Assembly: GCA_024635495.1 (NCBI GenBank)
Contig: JAGXIT010000005.1
Coordinates: 62,001-126,000, forward strand
Length of the DNA: 64,000 nt
From: Candidatus Saccharimonadota bacterium
GTDB taxonomy: Bacteria; Patescibacteriota; Saccharimonadia; Saccharimonadales; UBA4665
Reading direction: 5' to 3'
Position 1 is the first letter of the stretch, and each line of letters starts with the position of its first letter. The notes beneath the pieces were generated by a model. That model was not told the DNA's origin and did no database searches. It worked only from the letters and a program-made list of their open reading frames with translations. This document shows positions 1 through 11,023 of the stretch, in pieces. The position numbers and the translations under genes were made by a program.

Positions 1-275
1 AGTTCGACATCATACTGCTTGCGACGAAAGTAATCACGTAATTCTCCCTCGCTGCGCATTCGCCGAGCAACGTAGGCGAGGGCAAGTCCGTAGGCTTTAT
101 CCTCGCCTGCTAATTTCTTGTAGTGCGCGACATCGTCGGCCGTCAGTGCTTGACCGTTGATGATTTTTGCGTCAAGCAAGGCTTGCGCGCTAAGGCTGAA
201 GCTATATTTTCCATCAACAAATATAGAATATCTGTCTGGTATTTTTAGCTGTTGTTTAATGGCGGTTATATTCAT
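1..275 (-). CDS. recX: Regulatory protein RecX (partial, runs off left edge)
   Basis: Minus-strand translation from ATG at 275: MNITAIKQQLKIPDRYSIFVDGKYSFSLSAQALLDAKIINGQALTADDVAHYKKLAGEDKAYGLALAYVARRMRSEGELRDYFRRKQYDVE; RecX-like RSEGELRDYFRRK motif; adjacent to recA. Confidence 0.85.
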   Translation of the reverse strand, partial: MNITAIKQQLKIPDRYSIFVDGKYSFSLSAQALLDAKIINGQALTADDVAHYKKLAGEDKAYGLALAYVARRMRSEGELRDYFRRKQYDVE

Positions 276-321
276 GGCGATGCCCTCACTCCTGGATTAG
301 ACTGGAAGGAGCTAAGAGGAA

Positions 322-1365
322 CTATTCCTTCGTAGCGGCTACGAGTACTTTGGCGGCGATTTCTTCTTGAATCTTAGGGTTTTCTTCGAGGTACGTTTTG
401 GCAGCTTCTCGTCCTTGGCCAATTTTGCTACCACCGTAGGCAAACCATGCGCCAGCCTTCTCGACGATTTCGTGGGTCACTGCAAGGTCAAGCGTATCCC
501 CGGCTTTACTAATACCTTGGTTGTACATGATGTCGAACTCGGCCTCACGGAATGGTGGCGCAATCTTATTCTTTACAACCTTAACCCTGGTTCGGTTGCC
601 AACGACACTATCACCCGTTTTGATTTGTGATATACGGCGAATGTCCATGCGTACGCTGGCATAGAATTTGAGCGCATTACCACCTGTAGTCGTCTCTGGG
701 TTACCGAACATAACACCAATCTTCATACGAATTTGGTTGATGAAAATGACGGTCGTCTTACTGCGACTAATCACACCTGTTAGCTTACGGAGCGCCTGAC
801 TCATGAGTCGTGCCTGCAAGCCCATATGACTGTCGCCCATGTCGCCTTCGATTTCAGCACGTGGAACGAGCGCAGCGACAGAATCTACGACGACAAGGTC
901 AACAGCGTTTGAACGTACGAGCGTCTCGGTGATTTCAAGAGCTTGCTCGCCGTTATCTGGCTGGCTGAGTAGTAAGTTCTCGATGTCGACACCGATGCGC
1001 TTAGCATAGGCCGGGTCGAGTGCATGCTCGGCGTCGATGAATGCTGCTGTACCGCCACGTCGTTGCACCTCGGCGATCGCATGAAGCGCGAGCGTGGTCT
1101 TACCGCTTGATTCTGGTCCGTAAATTTCAACAATTCGGCCACGTGGAATGCCGCCCCCGAGCGCCAAGTCGAGCGAAAGGCTACCAGTTGGAGTACATTC
1201 TACTTCTACGCTATGGTTTTCGCCCAGCTTCATGATTGAGCCCTTGCCGAATTGCTTTTCTATCGACTCAAGTGCGAGCCCCAGTGCTTTTGATTTACCC
1301 TCTGTCGCTGCTTCAGTTGCTTTGCTTGGGGCTTTGTCTGTTGTTTTGTCTGTGGCTTTTGCCAT
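322..1365 (-). CDS. recA: Recombinase RecA (start chosen at MAKATDK rather than the longer ORF)
   Basis: GPESSGKTT Walker A, full RecA core; long ORF 322..1464 trimmed. Confidence 0.97.
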   Translation of the reverse strand: MAKATDKTTDKAPSKATEAATEGKSKALGLALESIEKQFGKGSIMKLGENHSVEVECTPTGSLSLDLALGGGIPRGRIVEIYGPESSGKTTLALHAIAEVQRRGGTAAFIDAEHALDPAYAKRIGVDIENLLLSQPDNGEQALEITETLVRSNAVDLVVVDSVAALVPRAEIEGDMGDSHMGLQARLMSQALRKLTGVISRSKTTVIFINQIRMKIGVMFGNPETTTGGNALKFYASVRMDIRRISQIKTGDSVVGNRTRVKVVKNKIAPPFREAEFDIMYNQGISKAGDTLDLAVTHEIVEKAGAWFAYGGSKIGQGREAAKTYLEENPKIQEEIAAKVLVAATKE

Positions 1366-1477
1366 TATTAGCACCTTCATCCTTTCGTCTACGGCCATCT
1401 CGGCGATGACCTGAACCATTAGTGTTGTAGCACCATGTATACCTACCTGTTCTTCCATTTGCAAACTAAAATATAAA

Positions 1478-2157
1478 TCTATGGGTCCGTCCTATAGATT
1501 TGAAAACTACTTAATTTGTGGCGGCTAATTCGAGTTTGAGAATGTCCATCATCTCTTTAGCATCCTCATAATCTTCAACAAATTGCAAGTACTCAGCCGG
1601 ACTCTCAAAGAGCTCAAGTATTCGTTTTGGCACAATCCATTCATCTGAGATTTGATGCAAATAATACGGCAGACTCGAGTATTCATAATCTCGCCATTGC
1701 TTAGGATTGAGGTGAATGTAACGGCTAATGTGCTGCAAGTAGGCATCATTACTAATATGTGAAGCCTTGTAGCGCGATTCAAAGAGAGGGCCCGAGCGTT
1801 TATATTTCTTATTGAAGTACATACTGTAGCTTGTGAGTAAGCTTCGCATCAACTCCGTCATATCACCCTGATTGTGCTGATACAACAGCAGGTGTACGTG
1901 ATTGGGCATAAGACAAAACGAGAGTAACTCGATTTTGTTTGAATAATTAGGGAATGAAACACCGGCTGAATTCTTCTCTTCCTTAAGTGATAAGTAGCGA
2001 CTGAAGAGTTGTAGCAGTCGCTCGTAGTCGGCTGGCTCACGAAAGATTCTCGAGCGATTACCACCACGAAAATAGACATGATAGTAGCTCTCGGGTAAAT
2101 CGTCTTTGATGACATTGCGGCTTGGCATACCACCATATTAGTCTATGGGTCCGTCCT
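1478..2157. mobile_element. Putative RAYT-bearing unit bounded by 16-bp direct repeats TCTATGGGTCCGTCCT
   Basis: Identical 16-mers at 1478-1493 and 2142-2157 bracket the transposase. Confidence 0.6.
1511..2128 (-). CDS. REP-associated tyrosine transposase (RAYT)/Y1_Tnp IS200-like transposase
   Basis: YYHVYFRGGNR...FCLMPNHVHLLLYQ (HUH motif HVH) and downstream Y-containing helix. Confidence 0.9.
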   Translation of the reverse strand: MPSRNVIKDDLPESYYHVYFRGGNRSRIFREPADYERLLQLFSRYLSLKEEKNSAGVSFPNYSNKIELLSFCLMPNHVHLLLYQHNQGDMTELMRSLLTSYSMYFNKKYKRSGPLFESRYKASHISNDAYLQHISRYIHLNPKQWRDYEYSSLPYYLHQISDEWIVPKRILELFESPAEYLQFVEDYEDAKEMMDILKLELAATN

Positions 2158-2221
2158 CACAAAATTACAACGTGAATATACTACTATGGTGCTTGTGGTT
2201 TATGCGTTATAATTTACCCTA

Positions 2222-4045
2222 ATGCGTGTATCAGATAGTTTGGTGGAGAAACTGCTGAAATCGACCGGAAAACTTACGGCCGAACAGATAGAATCCCTCC
2301 AGAAAGAAGAAAAGAGCCAGAAAAAGCCCCTGCAAGACGTAGTGGTATCTAGTAACACGCTCAGCGAAAAAGAGCTCACGAAATTATACGCCGAAGAAAT
2401 TGACGTGCCTTTTGTCGAAATAACGGCTCGAGACCTACACAAAGAAATCTTGGAACTTATACCTGAGCGAGTCGCCAAACAGTATCGGGCAATATCCTTC
2501 GACATCGACCAAGATGGCACCGTCTATGTCGCGCTTGAAGACCCAGACGATATCCCCGCCATTAACTTCCTCCAGAAGCAACTCGGCAAGCCAGTACGTA
2601 TCCATATCGCCACTGCCTCAAACATTCAAGCAGCGCTAGACAGATATGATGGCGACGGCACGAGCGTCGGTACTGAACTCGAAAAAGTTATAGCTATACA
2701 GGAAAAAGATGACAGCGACGAGGTTGTCGACAAAGCTGATGTCGCTGAGGATTCTCCAATTGCACAAACCATCAACCTTATCATCGACTACGGCGTCCGC
2801 AACGGGGCTAGTGATATTCATATCGAGCCGCGTGAGAACTTCGTCGTCGTACGGTACCGCGTCGATGGCATACTAAGAGAAGCCAATAAACTCCCCCGCA
2901 AAGTGCTCGGAGCACTCGTATCACGTATAAAAATTCTGTCGAACCTTAAAATCGACGAACACCGCGCGCCACAAGATGGACGCTTTAAGATTGTCGTCAG
3001 TAACCACGTCTATGCCTTGCGTGTCTCCACACTCCCGATTGTCGATGGCGAAAAGGTTGTCATGCGTATATTGGACGAATCCAGTAAACCAGCCACCCTC
3101 GAGGAATTAGGTTTTTGGGGCTACGCGCTCAAGGCAGTTCAGCAGGCAATCGTTCAGCCACACGGCATGGTTCTCGTGACCGGACCAACTGGTTCTGGTA
3201 AGTCGACAACCCTTTTTAGCGTACTCAGTATGCTCAACAGCCCTGGTGTCAATATTAGTACCGTTGAAGACCCAGTCGAGTACCGCGTGGTTGGTGCCAA
3301 CCAAACACAGGTGAACCCGCTGGCAGGTATGACCTTTACGAGCGGCCTCCGTGCCCTGCTCCGTCAAGATCCAAATATCATTATGGTTGGTGAGATTCGT
3401 GACGGCGAAACAGCCGACCTCGGCGTCCAAGCTGCGCTGACCGGACACCTCGTCTTCAGCACCCTACATACCAACAATGCCGCCACCTGCCTGCCTCGTC
3501 TGCTTGATATGAATATTGAACCATTCCTTATCGCTAGCACCGTTAGAATCGTCATTGGTCAGCGACTAGTACGTCGTCTGTGCCCTGATTGCCGTGAAGA
3601 TTACACTCCTGACGAGAAACGGCTTGCTGAGCTCGGAAAGATATTTGACCTGAACAATACGGAGACAATGAGTCTCCTGCATGACTTTGAAAAGTCGGCA
3701 CTCGAGGCCGGCATTGGTGCAACGAGCCCGAGCAAAACCAACAAGCGTGACCCTTCACAGCTTGGGACCACGACCACGAATATAACCAAACTTTGGAAGG
3801 CACACGAAGAAGGTTGTGACAGCTGTAATCACAGCGGCTACCACGGCCGAATGGGTATCTACGAAGTCCTACGCAACACCGATGTGGTCCAGCAGCTTAT
3901 CGTTTCAAGTGCAACCAGCGAGAATCTCCAAGAGCAGGCGATCAAAGACGGTATGCTTACTATGCAGATTGATGGTCTCGTTAAAGCACTTCGCGGGCAG
4001 ACATCAATCGAAGAGATTTTGCGTGTAACGGCCGAAAAGGCATAA
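2222..4045 (+). CDS. pilB: Type IV pilus assembly ATPase PilB/GspE
   Basis: GPTGSGKSTTL Walker A, GEIRDGETA, CPDCRE...CDSCNHSGYHGRMGIYEVL zinc motif. Confidence 0.95.
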   Translation: MRVSDSLVEKLLKSTGKLTAEQIESLQKEEKSQKKPLQDVVVSSNTLSEKELTKLYAEEIDVPFVEITARDLHKEILELIPERVAKQYRAISFDIDQDGTVYVALEDPDDIPAINFLQKQLGKPVRIHIATASNIQAALDRYDGDGTSVGTELEKVIAIQEKDDSDEVVDKADVAEDSPIAQTINLIIDYGVRNGASDIHIEPRENFVVVRYRVDGILREANKLPRKVLGALVSRIKILSNLKIDEHRAPQDGRFKIVVSNHVYALRVSTLPIVDGEKVVMRILDESSKPATLEELGFWGYALKAVQQAIVQPHGMVLVTGPTGSGKSTTLFSVLSMLNSPGVNISTVEDPVEYRVVGANQTQVNPLAGMTFTSGLRALLRQDPNIIMVGEIRDGETADLGVQAALTGHLVFSTLHTNNAATCLPRLLDMNIEPFLIASTVRIVIGQRLVRRLCPDCREDYTPDEKRLAELGKIFDLNNTETMSLLHDFEKSALEAGIGATSPSKTNKRDPSQLGTTTTNITKLWKAHEEGCDSCNHSGYHGRMGIYEVLRNTDVVQQLIVSSATSENLQEQAIKDGMLTMQIDGLVKALRGQTSIEEILRVTAEKA

Positions 4046-4055
4046 TAAGGATACT

Positions 4056-5285
4056 ATGCAGTTCAACTACAAAGCCCTCCGAAACAAAGACAGCACCAAC
4101 GTTTCGGGTACCATCGATGCAGCCGATCGTGCCACCGCTATCTCTGCACTTAATCATCAAGGCCTACGCCCATTACTTGTGACAGAGGACAATAGTTTAA
4201 AAAATAAATCAATTACCATTCCGGGGCTTGGAAAGAGAGTCAAGACCAGTGAGATGGTCATATTTACACGACAACTTTCAACCATGATTTCTGCCGGTGT
4301 ACCTATCGCTCGAGGCCTCCAGACCCTCAAAGAGAGTGCGACAAGCCCATATTTTCAACGAGTACTCACTGACGTAAGTAAGGATGTTGAGGCTGGTACA
4401 CAGCTTGGTGATGCATTCTCGAAATTCCCTGGAGTTTTTGATGAGGTGTACGTCAATATGGTACGAGCCGGTGAAGAAGGTGGTATTCTCGATGAAATCC
4501 TGAAGCGCCTTGCCGTCCAAGTTGAGCAAAACTCCAGTATCAAAAAGCGCGTAAAAAGCGCCATGACCTATCCGATAGTTATTTTATCCGTCACTGTTAT
4601 CGCATTTTTTGGCATTATGTTCTTTTTGATGCCAAAAATTGCAAAGATTTTGACCGATCTCGGAGGGCCTGATGCGAAGCTGCCTATCTACACTCAAATA
4701 CTCCTCGACATAAGCGATTTCAGCCGACACTATGCGTATATCGTTATCCCGGCAATGGTAGCAATCGTATGGTTTGTGAAGTGGTATGTCGCAACACCAA
4801 AGGGTAAATATCAATTCCATGCACTCATGCTCCGTACGCCAATCGTTAGGACGATTATAACCAAAGTTGCCATCGCCCGCTTCTCACGAACCTTCGCTTC
4901 ACTCATGTCTGCTGGCGTTGGGGTGCTTGACTCGCTATCAGTAACTGGTGGCGCTATCGGCAATAAGGTTATTGAAAAAGAACTATACGATGCCGCTGAT
5001 GAGGTTAAAAACGGCAAGCAATTGTCCGAAGTAATAGCCGGGAGTAAGCATTTCCCGAAAATAGTGTCGCAGATGCTTGCGGTCGGCGAAGAAACCGGCA
5101 CAACCGACACCGTACTTATTAAGGTTGCCGATTTCTACGAAGAAGAGGTTGCCGTTGCAATTGATGGCATCGCCTCTGTCATTGAGCCAGTTATGATTGT
5201 CGTGCTTGGAGCTGGTGTCGGTCTGATCGCTGCAAGCGTGATGGGACCTATTGCGAGCCTGAGTAATAACGTCGGTGGTAACTAA
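4056..5285 (+). CDS. pilC: Type IV pilus inner-membrane platform protein PilC/GspF
   Basis: FTRQLSTMISAGVPI, GEEGGILDEIL, GEETGTTDTVL duplicated F domain. Confidence 0.95.
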   Translation: MQFNYKALRNKDSTNVSGTIDAADRATAISALNHQGLRPLLVTEDNSLKNKSITIPGLGKRVKTSEMVIFTRQLSTMISAGVPIARGLQTLKESATSPYFQRVLTDVSKDVEAGTQLGDAFSKFPGVFDEVYVNMVRAGEEGGILDEILKRLAVQVEQNSSIKKRVKSAMTYPIVILSVTVIAFFGIMFFLMPKIAKILTDLGGPDAKLPIYTQILLDISDFSRHYAYIVIPAMVAIVWFVKWYVATPKGKYQFHALMLRTPIVRTIITKVAIARFSRTFASLMSAGVGVLDSLSVTGGAIGNKVIEKELYDAADEVKNGKQLSEVIAGSKHFPKIVSQMLAVGEETGTTDTVLIKVADFYEEEVAVAIDGIASVIEPVMIVVLGAGVGLIAASVMGPIASLSNNVGGN

Positions 5286-5413
5286 AATTGCACCGTAATA
5301 CATATACAGCTTGACGTCATTGTGCTTATGGTTATAATCAGTGATAGTACTTACGACATTTGTCGTTTGGCTATATAGCAAAATATTTATTAATCAAAGG
5401 AGGGTGGGCTCTC

Positions 5414-5884
5414 ATGATCTCACTTAAAAACAAGGCAAAAGGCTTCACAATCGTTGAGCTTTTGATCGTAATCGTCGTAATCGGCATCTTGGCAACACTT
5501 GTCATCGTGACGTTTACCGGCATCCAACAAAAAGCACGTAACAGTCAAAGACAAACTGATGTTAACGCAGTGACAAGTCATGTTGAGGCATTTTATGCGC
5601 AATATGGTTTCTATCCAACACTCGCTGACCTTCAGGATGCAACATTCCTTTCGACATACATGAAAGGTCTTGACCCAGAAGCACTACGAGATCCTAAGCA
5701 AGCCTCTGGCGCTACTGTTCTCGCAACCGTAGCTGCAGACGCATACTCTTATGTTGCTTCAGGCACTGGCTGCACAAACACAACGGCCACCGCAACTGGC
5801 CCAGTTGATAATGGCTGTACAGCTTTCGTGATGACCGCACAAGAAGAAGGTGGTAGCACCTACACTAAGTCAAGCAATACCTAG
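5414..5884 (+). CDS. Type IV pilin (major-type prepilin)
   Basis: KAKGFTIVELLIVIVVIGILATLVIVTF class III signal; SD AAAGGAGGGT upstream of ATG 5414. Confidence 0.92.
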   Translation: MISLKNKAKGFTIVELLIVIVVIGILATLVIVTFTGIQQKARNSQRQTDVNAVTSHVEAFYAQYGFYPTLADLQDATFLSTYMKGLDPEALRDPKQASGATVLATVAADAYSYVASGTGCTNTTATATGPVDNGCTAFVMTAQEEGGSTYTKSSNT

Positions 5885-5898
5885 GGTAGACTTGTAAC

Positions 5899-5938
5899 TT
5901 ACATAAAATAACGCTCCTCGGGGCGTTATTTTATGTAA
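5899..5938. terminator. Rho-independent hairpin after pilin gene
   Basis: TTACATAAAATAACGC-TCCTCGGG-GCGTTATTTTATGTAA. Confidence 0.85.
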
Positions 5939-5994
5939 AAATGGCTTGCCCTCTGAAAATAGCACCACCCGCGTTATACTTAAAGATAAGCATT

Positions 5995-6462
5995 ATGGGT
6001 TTATTTCGAAAAAATCATAAAGGACGTTCATCAGAACAAGGCTACACCGCAGTGGAGTTCTTAATTGCTGCAGTCGTATTTGGCATACTCGTCGTTGGCC
6101 TTGTCGATGCCTATCGAAGCTTGGTTCGTTCCTACATGGTGGCTCGTCAGCTCAATGAAATCTATACAGTGCTCAGCGCTTGCCCTGAGATAGACCGAGC
6201 ACTTGAATTTACCTCGCTTACTAGTACTTCGAATTGTGCGCCAAACAATACATTTCAGGCTGAAAACTCCCCCACCGGCACAATCAGCTACACACCTGCC
6301 CTCACCGTCACCGACACAGCTGATTTAGACTCGAGCGACCCCTTGAGCAACTACCCTGACTCAAAAGCGATTGACGTAACCGTCGGTCTCCCAGAATCTC
6401 CATCTGCACAGCCGATGGAGCTGCGCTTACTGATAACAAGGAATGGGATTGGGCAACTCTGA
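5995..6462 (+). CDS. Prepilin-like minor pilin
   Basis: QGYTAVEFLIAAVVFGILVVGLVDAYRS N-terminal prepilin helix with E5. Confidence 0.8.
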   Translation: MGLFRKNHKGRSSEQGYTAVEFLIAAVVFGILVVGLVDAYRSLVRSYMVARQLNEIYTVLSACPEIDRALEFTSLTSTSNCAPNNTFQAENSPTGTISYTPALTVTDTADLDSSDPLSNYPDSKAIDVTVGLPESPSAQPMELRLLITRNGIGQL

Positions 6463-7268
6463 TGCGAATACAAGATGTCCTAAAGCGCTTGCCCACAGAT
6501 AGCCAACGTGGGTTTACGGTCGTAGAGCTTATCGTTGTTATGACGCTGACACTTATTTTTTCGGGTTTGGTGCTTAACTTTGCCCTTGATTATTGGGGCA
6601 GCACTACTTCGCTCAAGAATAGCAACGAGACGCTTATCACTCGACAGACGGCTGCAGATACTCTACGCAGCAATCTAGAGCGGGCTGCAGGGCTTATTGG
6701 CCAGAATAGCATCGGTGATACAAATACGGCAGTAAGTGACCCGTCTGAACCTTCAGGATCATACTGGCTTACTCTACATGCCGTACCCCAAACAATCTCT
6801 ATACCTGCTGACGGTGCCTATGCGCCGGTATTTTACTACACTGCCCCGAGTACCGATACTAATCATCAGTGGATAATGAATGGCCTTGAGCCTTTCTATG
6901 ATGAATTCGTATTGTACCTAGACGGATCAAGCAAAGAGTTACTACTCCGCACCCTGGCAAACCCAAGTGCAAGCGGTAATCGGCGAGAAACCAGTTGCCC
7001 AAAGCCGGCAGTAACAACCACCTGTCCCGGTGACCGTATCGTTTCTGGAGATATTAGCTCGGTTGAAACAAAATATTTCTCACATTCTGGTAACACTATC
7101 GATTACCAGTCCATAGTCGATACAGACACTGGTGCATACATCGGCCCAGACTTCCAATCAGTTGAAGTAGTTGAGGTCAAACTCAACCTATTCAGAAAAG
7201 CAACCATAAATGGCACCAACGACACAAGCGCATCAACGACTGTGCGCATAGCACTGAGGAACGGATAA
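6462..7268 (+). CDS. PilW/PilJ-like minor pilin
   Basis: QRGFTVVELIVVMTLTLIFSGLVLNFALDYW. Confidence 0.8.
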   Translation: MRIQDVLKRLPTDSQRGFTVVELIVVMTLTLIFSGLVLNFALDYWGSTTSLKNSNETLITRQTAADTLRSNLERAAGLIGQNSIGDTNTAVSDPSEPSGSYWLTLHAVPQTISIPADGAYAPVFYYTAPSTDTNHQWIMNGLEPFYDEFVLYLDGSSKELLLRTLANPSASGNRRETSCPKPAVTTTCPGDRIVSGDISSVETKYFSHSGNTIDYQSIVDTDTGAYIGPDFQSVEVVEVKLNLFRKATINGTNDTSASTTVRIALRNG

Positions 7269-7273
7269 ACCCT

Positions 7274-8725
7274 ATGTCTTCTATACGCAGAACCAGGCAA
7301 CAAGGCTCAATCATCGTCACAATACTTATATTGACGGTGTTTTTTAGCACATTAGTGCTGAGCCTATTAGTCGTGACGCAGGCAAATCTTGTTAGATCTC
7401 GTGGTCGCATATTGCTTCTGCAAGCACAGTATTCTGCCGAATCAGGAGTTGATGCAGCTATTGCAGAATTGAATAGTGGGAATACTACTTATGCGGGTGC
7501 GGGTTCTGAAATAACTGTGCTCAACAACAACCAGTATCGAGCAACCTTTACGACTTCGGTGAGTAGCGGCTCCACCACCAAGGAACGTGTCATTCTAGCC
7601 GAGGGTAAAGTATACAGTCCATCATCATCTGCTACTGCCCGCTACACGAGAACGATACGCGTCATCGCCGAACGCACCAGCACCACTACGGCTGCTTCAT
7701 TGCTAAGTCGTAATATAGTAGAGATTGGTAGTGGCGTCAAAAATATCGTCGCAAAGGACACCTACGTAAATGGCTTTATCAAAATGGACAAAAACACCAC
7801 AAACCTCATCGCCGAACATATAACCGTAGGTGGGCGTGAGGTTAGTGCGAATAATTGTTCTATCGCGGGTAGCGGTAATCTCGTAAAACCGACAAGTTTT
7901 AGTGACCCCAGCCAGACTAAAACAGTGCTCAACCTCGCGTACAATAACTGTATTTCCCCACCTGGCAATACCTCAAATAGTGACTTTACCGTAAATTCCA
8001 ATCAATCAACTATCTCAACAGTACAATCAATGTATATACCCTGGGATCAATATTTAGACGCTAGTTACACTGATGCCGGAAGTTGTAGTGATTGGACATC
8101 TGGGACGTCTCCTCACGCCATCCCGAGTACAACTGGGAGCAAAAAGACTCACTATCCCGATAGTAGCGACAATACCTCTGCGTTATGTGGCGCCGGGGGG
8201 GATATTAACCTTGGTAGCGGCACCTACACGATAAATGACTCTGTGCATCTTCGAGCAAATCTTTGCTCAGCTTCAGCCTGCGAGCCAACCTTCGACAACC
8301 CTACGAGTGACGTAAAGTATGTCTTCGTCGAAGGCACTATCAATTTTGGTTCGCTCAATTCACCTGTCGGTAGTGGCCCTATCGTATTTATAGCCTATGG
8401 CGCTGACCCTGGCTCGAAGACTGGTGTCTGTCCGCATGGTGGTGCAATATATATCGGGAAAGATGGCAATACGTATGCGCCAAACATTTACCTCCTAGCC
8501 ATGAATGGTATTTGCTTGGATAAGACAAAATTTAGTCAAGCAAGCCAGCCGAGCACACAACCAAACGGTCTTCCAACGCCTGCATTAGGTGGTATTGGCG
8601 GCAAAAACATTTACGTCGCAACAAACCCTGGATCGCCTTGGGATTTGGCACTTGATCCAGGCTTCCCTGTCGACCAAATTCCTATTGACTTATCCTGGCG
8701 ACAATCAAGATATGAACGGTTGTAA
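7274..8725 (+). CDS. PilX-like pilus assembly protein
   Basis: RQQGSIIVTILILTVFFSTLVLSLL... YSAESGVDAAIAEL. Confidence 0.7.
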   Translation: MSSIRRTRQQGSIIVTILILTVFFSTLVLSLLVVTQANLVRSRGRILLLQAQYSAESGVDAAIAELNSGNTTYAGAGSEITVLNNNQYRATFTTSVSSGSTTKERVILAEGKVYSPSSSATARYTRTIRVIAERTSTTTAASLLSRNIVEIGSGVKNIVAKDTYVNGFIKMDKNTTNLIAEHITVGGREVSANNCSIAGSGNLVKPTSFSDPSQTKTVLNLAYNNCISPPGNTSNSDFTVNSNQSTISTVQSMYIPWDQYLDASYTDAGSCSDWTSGTSPHAIPSTTGSKKTHYPDSSDNTSALCGAGGDINLGSGTYTINDSVHLRANLCSASACEPTFDNPTSDVKYVFVEGTINFGSLNSPVGSGPIVFIAYGADPGSKTGVCPHGGAIYIGKDGNTYAPNIYLLAMNGICLDKTKFSQASQPSTQPNGLPTPALGGIGGKNIYVATNPGSPWDLALDPGFPVDQIPIDLSWRQSRYERL

Positions 8726-8763
8726 TATGTTATGATGGAAAGTAGCAATACACTTATGCTTGG

Positions 8764-9843
8764 ATGGGCGGCATGAAAAAGACAAAATTATTTCCTTATT
8801 TTTACGAAGACAAGCCACTATTTGGACTTGATATTGGGCACAATACTATCCGTGTTTTACAGCTGCGCCCTGGCAAGCAAAAACCAAAAATAATCGGCTA
8901 CGGCGAGGTTTCTTTTGATGCATCAGCGATGGATGCAGGCGTGATTATAAAACCCGAAGAGCTTGCCAAGGCTGCACAGAAGCTCTTCAAGCACAGCCTA
9001 GTCGGAGACATTACGACAAATCGCGTTGCAATTTCAGTGCCTATTTCTCGAGCATACACGCGCTCTATTGAGCTGCCGAAGATGAACGAAAAAGAGCTCG
9101 CCTCTGCAATCAGCACGGAAGTTGAGCAATTCATACCAGCGGCAGCAGAGAGCCTATATATCGACTACAGCTCAGTTAAAACAGATAAAGACATATGGTC
9201 CACTTTCATAGTAGCTATGCCTCGACGTATTATCGACTCATACATCACCCTATGTCGCCTGCTCGGTCTTGAGATTGTTATGGTTCAGACTTCAAGCGGT
9301 GCGGGTGCTCATTTATTTTCGCGTGATAAACAGAGTGACCTGCCAAGCGTGCTGGTTGACTTCGGCAGCGAAAGTGCAGATGTAACCGTTTTTGACAAAA
9401 ATCCAATCGTCAGCGGTACAGTGGCCTGCGGGGGCGAAGATATCACGAACCATATATCCAAAGCACTCGGTGTTACCGATCGAGAAGCAGGCATAATAAA
9501 AACGAAATATGGCTTAAGTTATAGTAAAAAGCAAACACAAATCATCGAGGCCCTTGAACCAAGTCTTGGGACCCTGACTAAAGAAATACAAAGAAGCGTT
9601 CGGTACTACGATGAGCGTTCGAACGGCAAACGTAAGATTGCACAAATTGTCACTATGGGTGGCGGCGCAAATATGCCTGGAATGGCTGATTATCTTACTA
9701 ACGCACTTCGTATGCCTGTTCGCGCATTTGATCCAACAAATTTTATTGATTTTGGAAGATTACAACCGATTAGTGCTAATGACCGGATGTCGTACGTAAC
9801 GGCAGCCGGGTTAAGCCTTGTTAATTCCAAGGAGGTTTTCTAA
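8764..9843 (+). CDS. pilM: Type IV pilus assembly protein PilM (actin-like)
   Basis: FGLDIGHNTIRVLQLR; LVDFGSESADVTVFD; GGGANMPGMADYL. Confidence 0.92.
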   Translation: MGGMKKTKLFPYFYEDKPLFGLDIGHNTIRVLQLRPGKQKPKIIGYGEVSFDASAMDAGVIIKPEELAKAAQKLFKHSLVGDITTNRVAISVPISRAYTRSIELPKMNEKELASAISTEVEQFIPAAAESLYIDYSSVKTDKDIWSTFIVAMPRRIIDSYITLCRLLGLEIVMVQTSSGAGAHLFSRDKQSDLPSVLVDFGSESADVTVFDKNPIVSGTVACGGEDITNHISKALGVTDREAGIIKTKYGLSYSKKQTQIIEALEPSLGTLTKEIQRSVRYYDERSNGKRKIAQIVTMGGGANMPGMADYLTNALRMPVRAFDPTNFIDFGRLQPISANDRMSYVTAAGLSLVNSKEVF

Positions 9844-10427
9844 TGATAAATCTCCTCCCAAACACGTTGAAGACTAGCTATCGCTACGCCAGACAAAATC
9901 GCCATCTCGTTCACTGGATTACTGTGTTCGCAGTCGGTATCCTAGGAGCGGCGATCATTACAGGGGTGGGTTATGTCTATCTAAACCAAACAGCAAATAA
10001 CTACAAACAGCAAATTGCAACATCCAGAGAACAGCTTGCTGCGCAAGATCTCACTGGTGTGCAAAATCAAGTGAAGACCATGTCAAACAACTTGACGCTT
10101 GCACTTGAGGTTCTCTCAAAACAAGTGTTATTTTCCGAGCTACTTCAACAGCTCACAACCCTCATGCCCACAAATACCAATTTGACCGGCCTTTCGATCT
10201 CGCAGACAGAAGGTGCCATCGATATTTCGGCCGAGGCTACAGACTATGCGTCAGCGGCCCAAATTCAGGTCAATCTTACTGATTCAGAAAACAAATTGTT
10301 TAGTAGCGCAGATATAGTCGGGATAAGTTGCGCGGGAGAAAATGCGTATCCCTGCTCCGTCCAGCTCCGTGCTCTTTTCTCGGATAATAGCTCGTATATA
10401 TTCACGAATAATGCAGGGACAAAATAA
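9843..10427 (+). CDS. pilN: PilN-like pilus assembly protein
   Basis: MINLLPNTLK start, single TM, follows pilM. Confidence 0.8.
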   Translation: MINLLPNTLKTSYRYARQNRHLVHWITVFAVGILGAAIITGVGYVYLNQTANNYKQQIATSREQLAAQDLTGVQNQVKTMSNNLTLALEVLSKQVLFSELLQQLTTLMPTNTNLTGLSISQTEGAIDISAEATDYASAAQIQVNLTDSENKLFSSADIVGISCAGENAYPCSVQLRALFSDNSSYIFTNNAGTK

Positions 10428-11023
10428 TGGATGCTAAAAAATTACATTATCTGCTAATCGTTACTGCTGTACTGCTCTGCGTTGGTTTAGTATCATCAGG
10501 TATCATCGCTAATCAGATCCTCACGAATAAATCCACTGAGCTCAGTAAGCTCAAGGCAGAAAGCCAGGTGACGAACACACTCCAGGATACACTCCGACAG
10601 AACAAAATTGATATAGCAAACTATTCCGAGCTAAACACTATCGCAGAGGCAATCGTACCGCAGGATAAAAACCAAGCTCAAGCCGTCGGAGAAATAGTAA
10701 AGATTGCAAAAGAAAGCGGCATAGGCACACTCACCTCCATAACCTTCCCCGCCTCTAACCTCGGTGTTAGTAGTACAAATACGAATAATACATTGACACA
10801 GCTTACGCCAGTAAGCGGGATTGCTGGCGTATACATACTTCCGATTACGGTGACGCTTGATTCTTCTCAGACCGTTCCCTATTCTCAATTCATTACCTTC
10901 TTAAATAAGCTCGAGAACAACCGAAGGACCTCACAGGTGTCAGAGATTAATATCCAGCCTGACGCCACTCGTCCTAATAACGTTTCGTTCACATTAACCG
11001 TCAATGAGTACATCAAGCCATGA
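10427..11023 (+). CDS. pilO: PilO-like pilus assembly protein
   Basis: TM plus coiled-coil topology and position after pilN. Confidence 0.7.
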   Translation: MDAKKLHYLLIVTAVLLCVGLVSSGIIANQILTNKSTELSKLKAESQVTNTLQDTLRQNKIDIANYSELNTIAEAIVPQDKNQAQAVGEIVKIAKESGIGTLTSITFPASNLGVSSTNTNNTLTQLTPVSGIAGVYILPITVTLDSSQTVPYSQFITFLNKLENNRRTSQVSEINIQPDATRPNNVSFTLTVNEYIKP

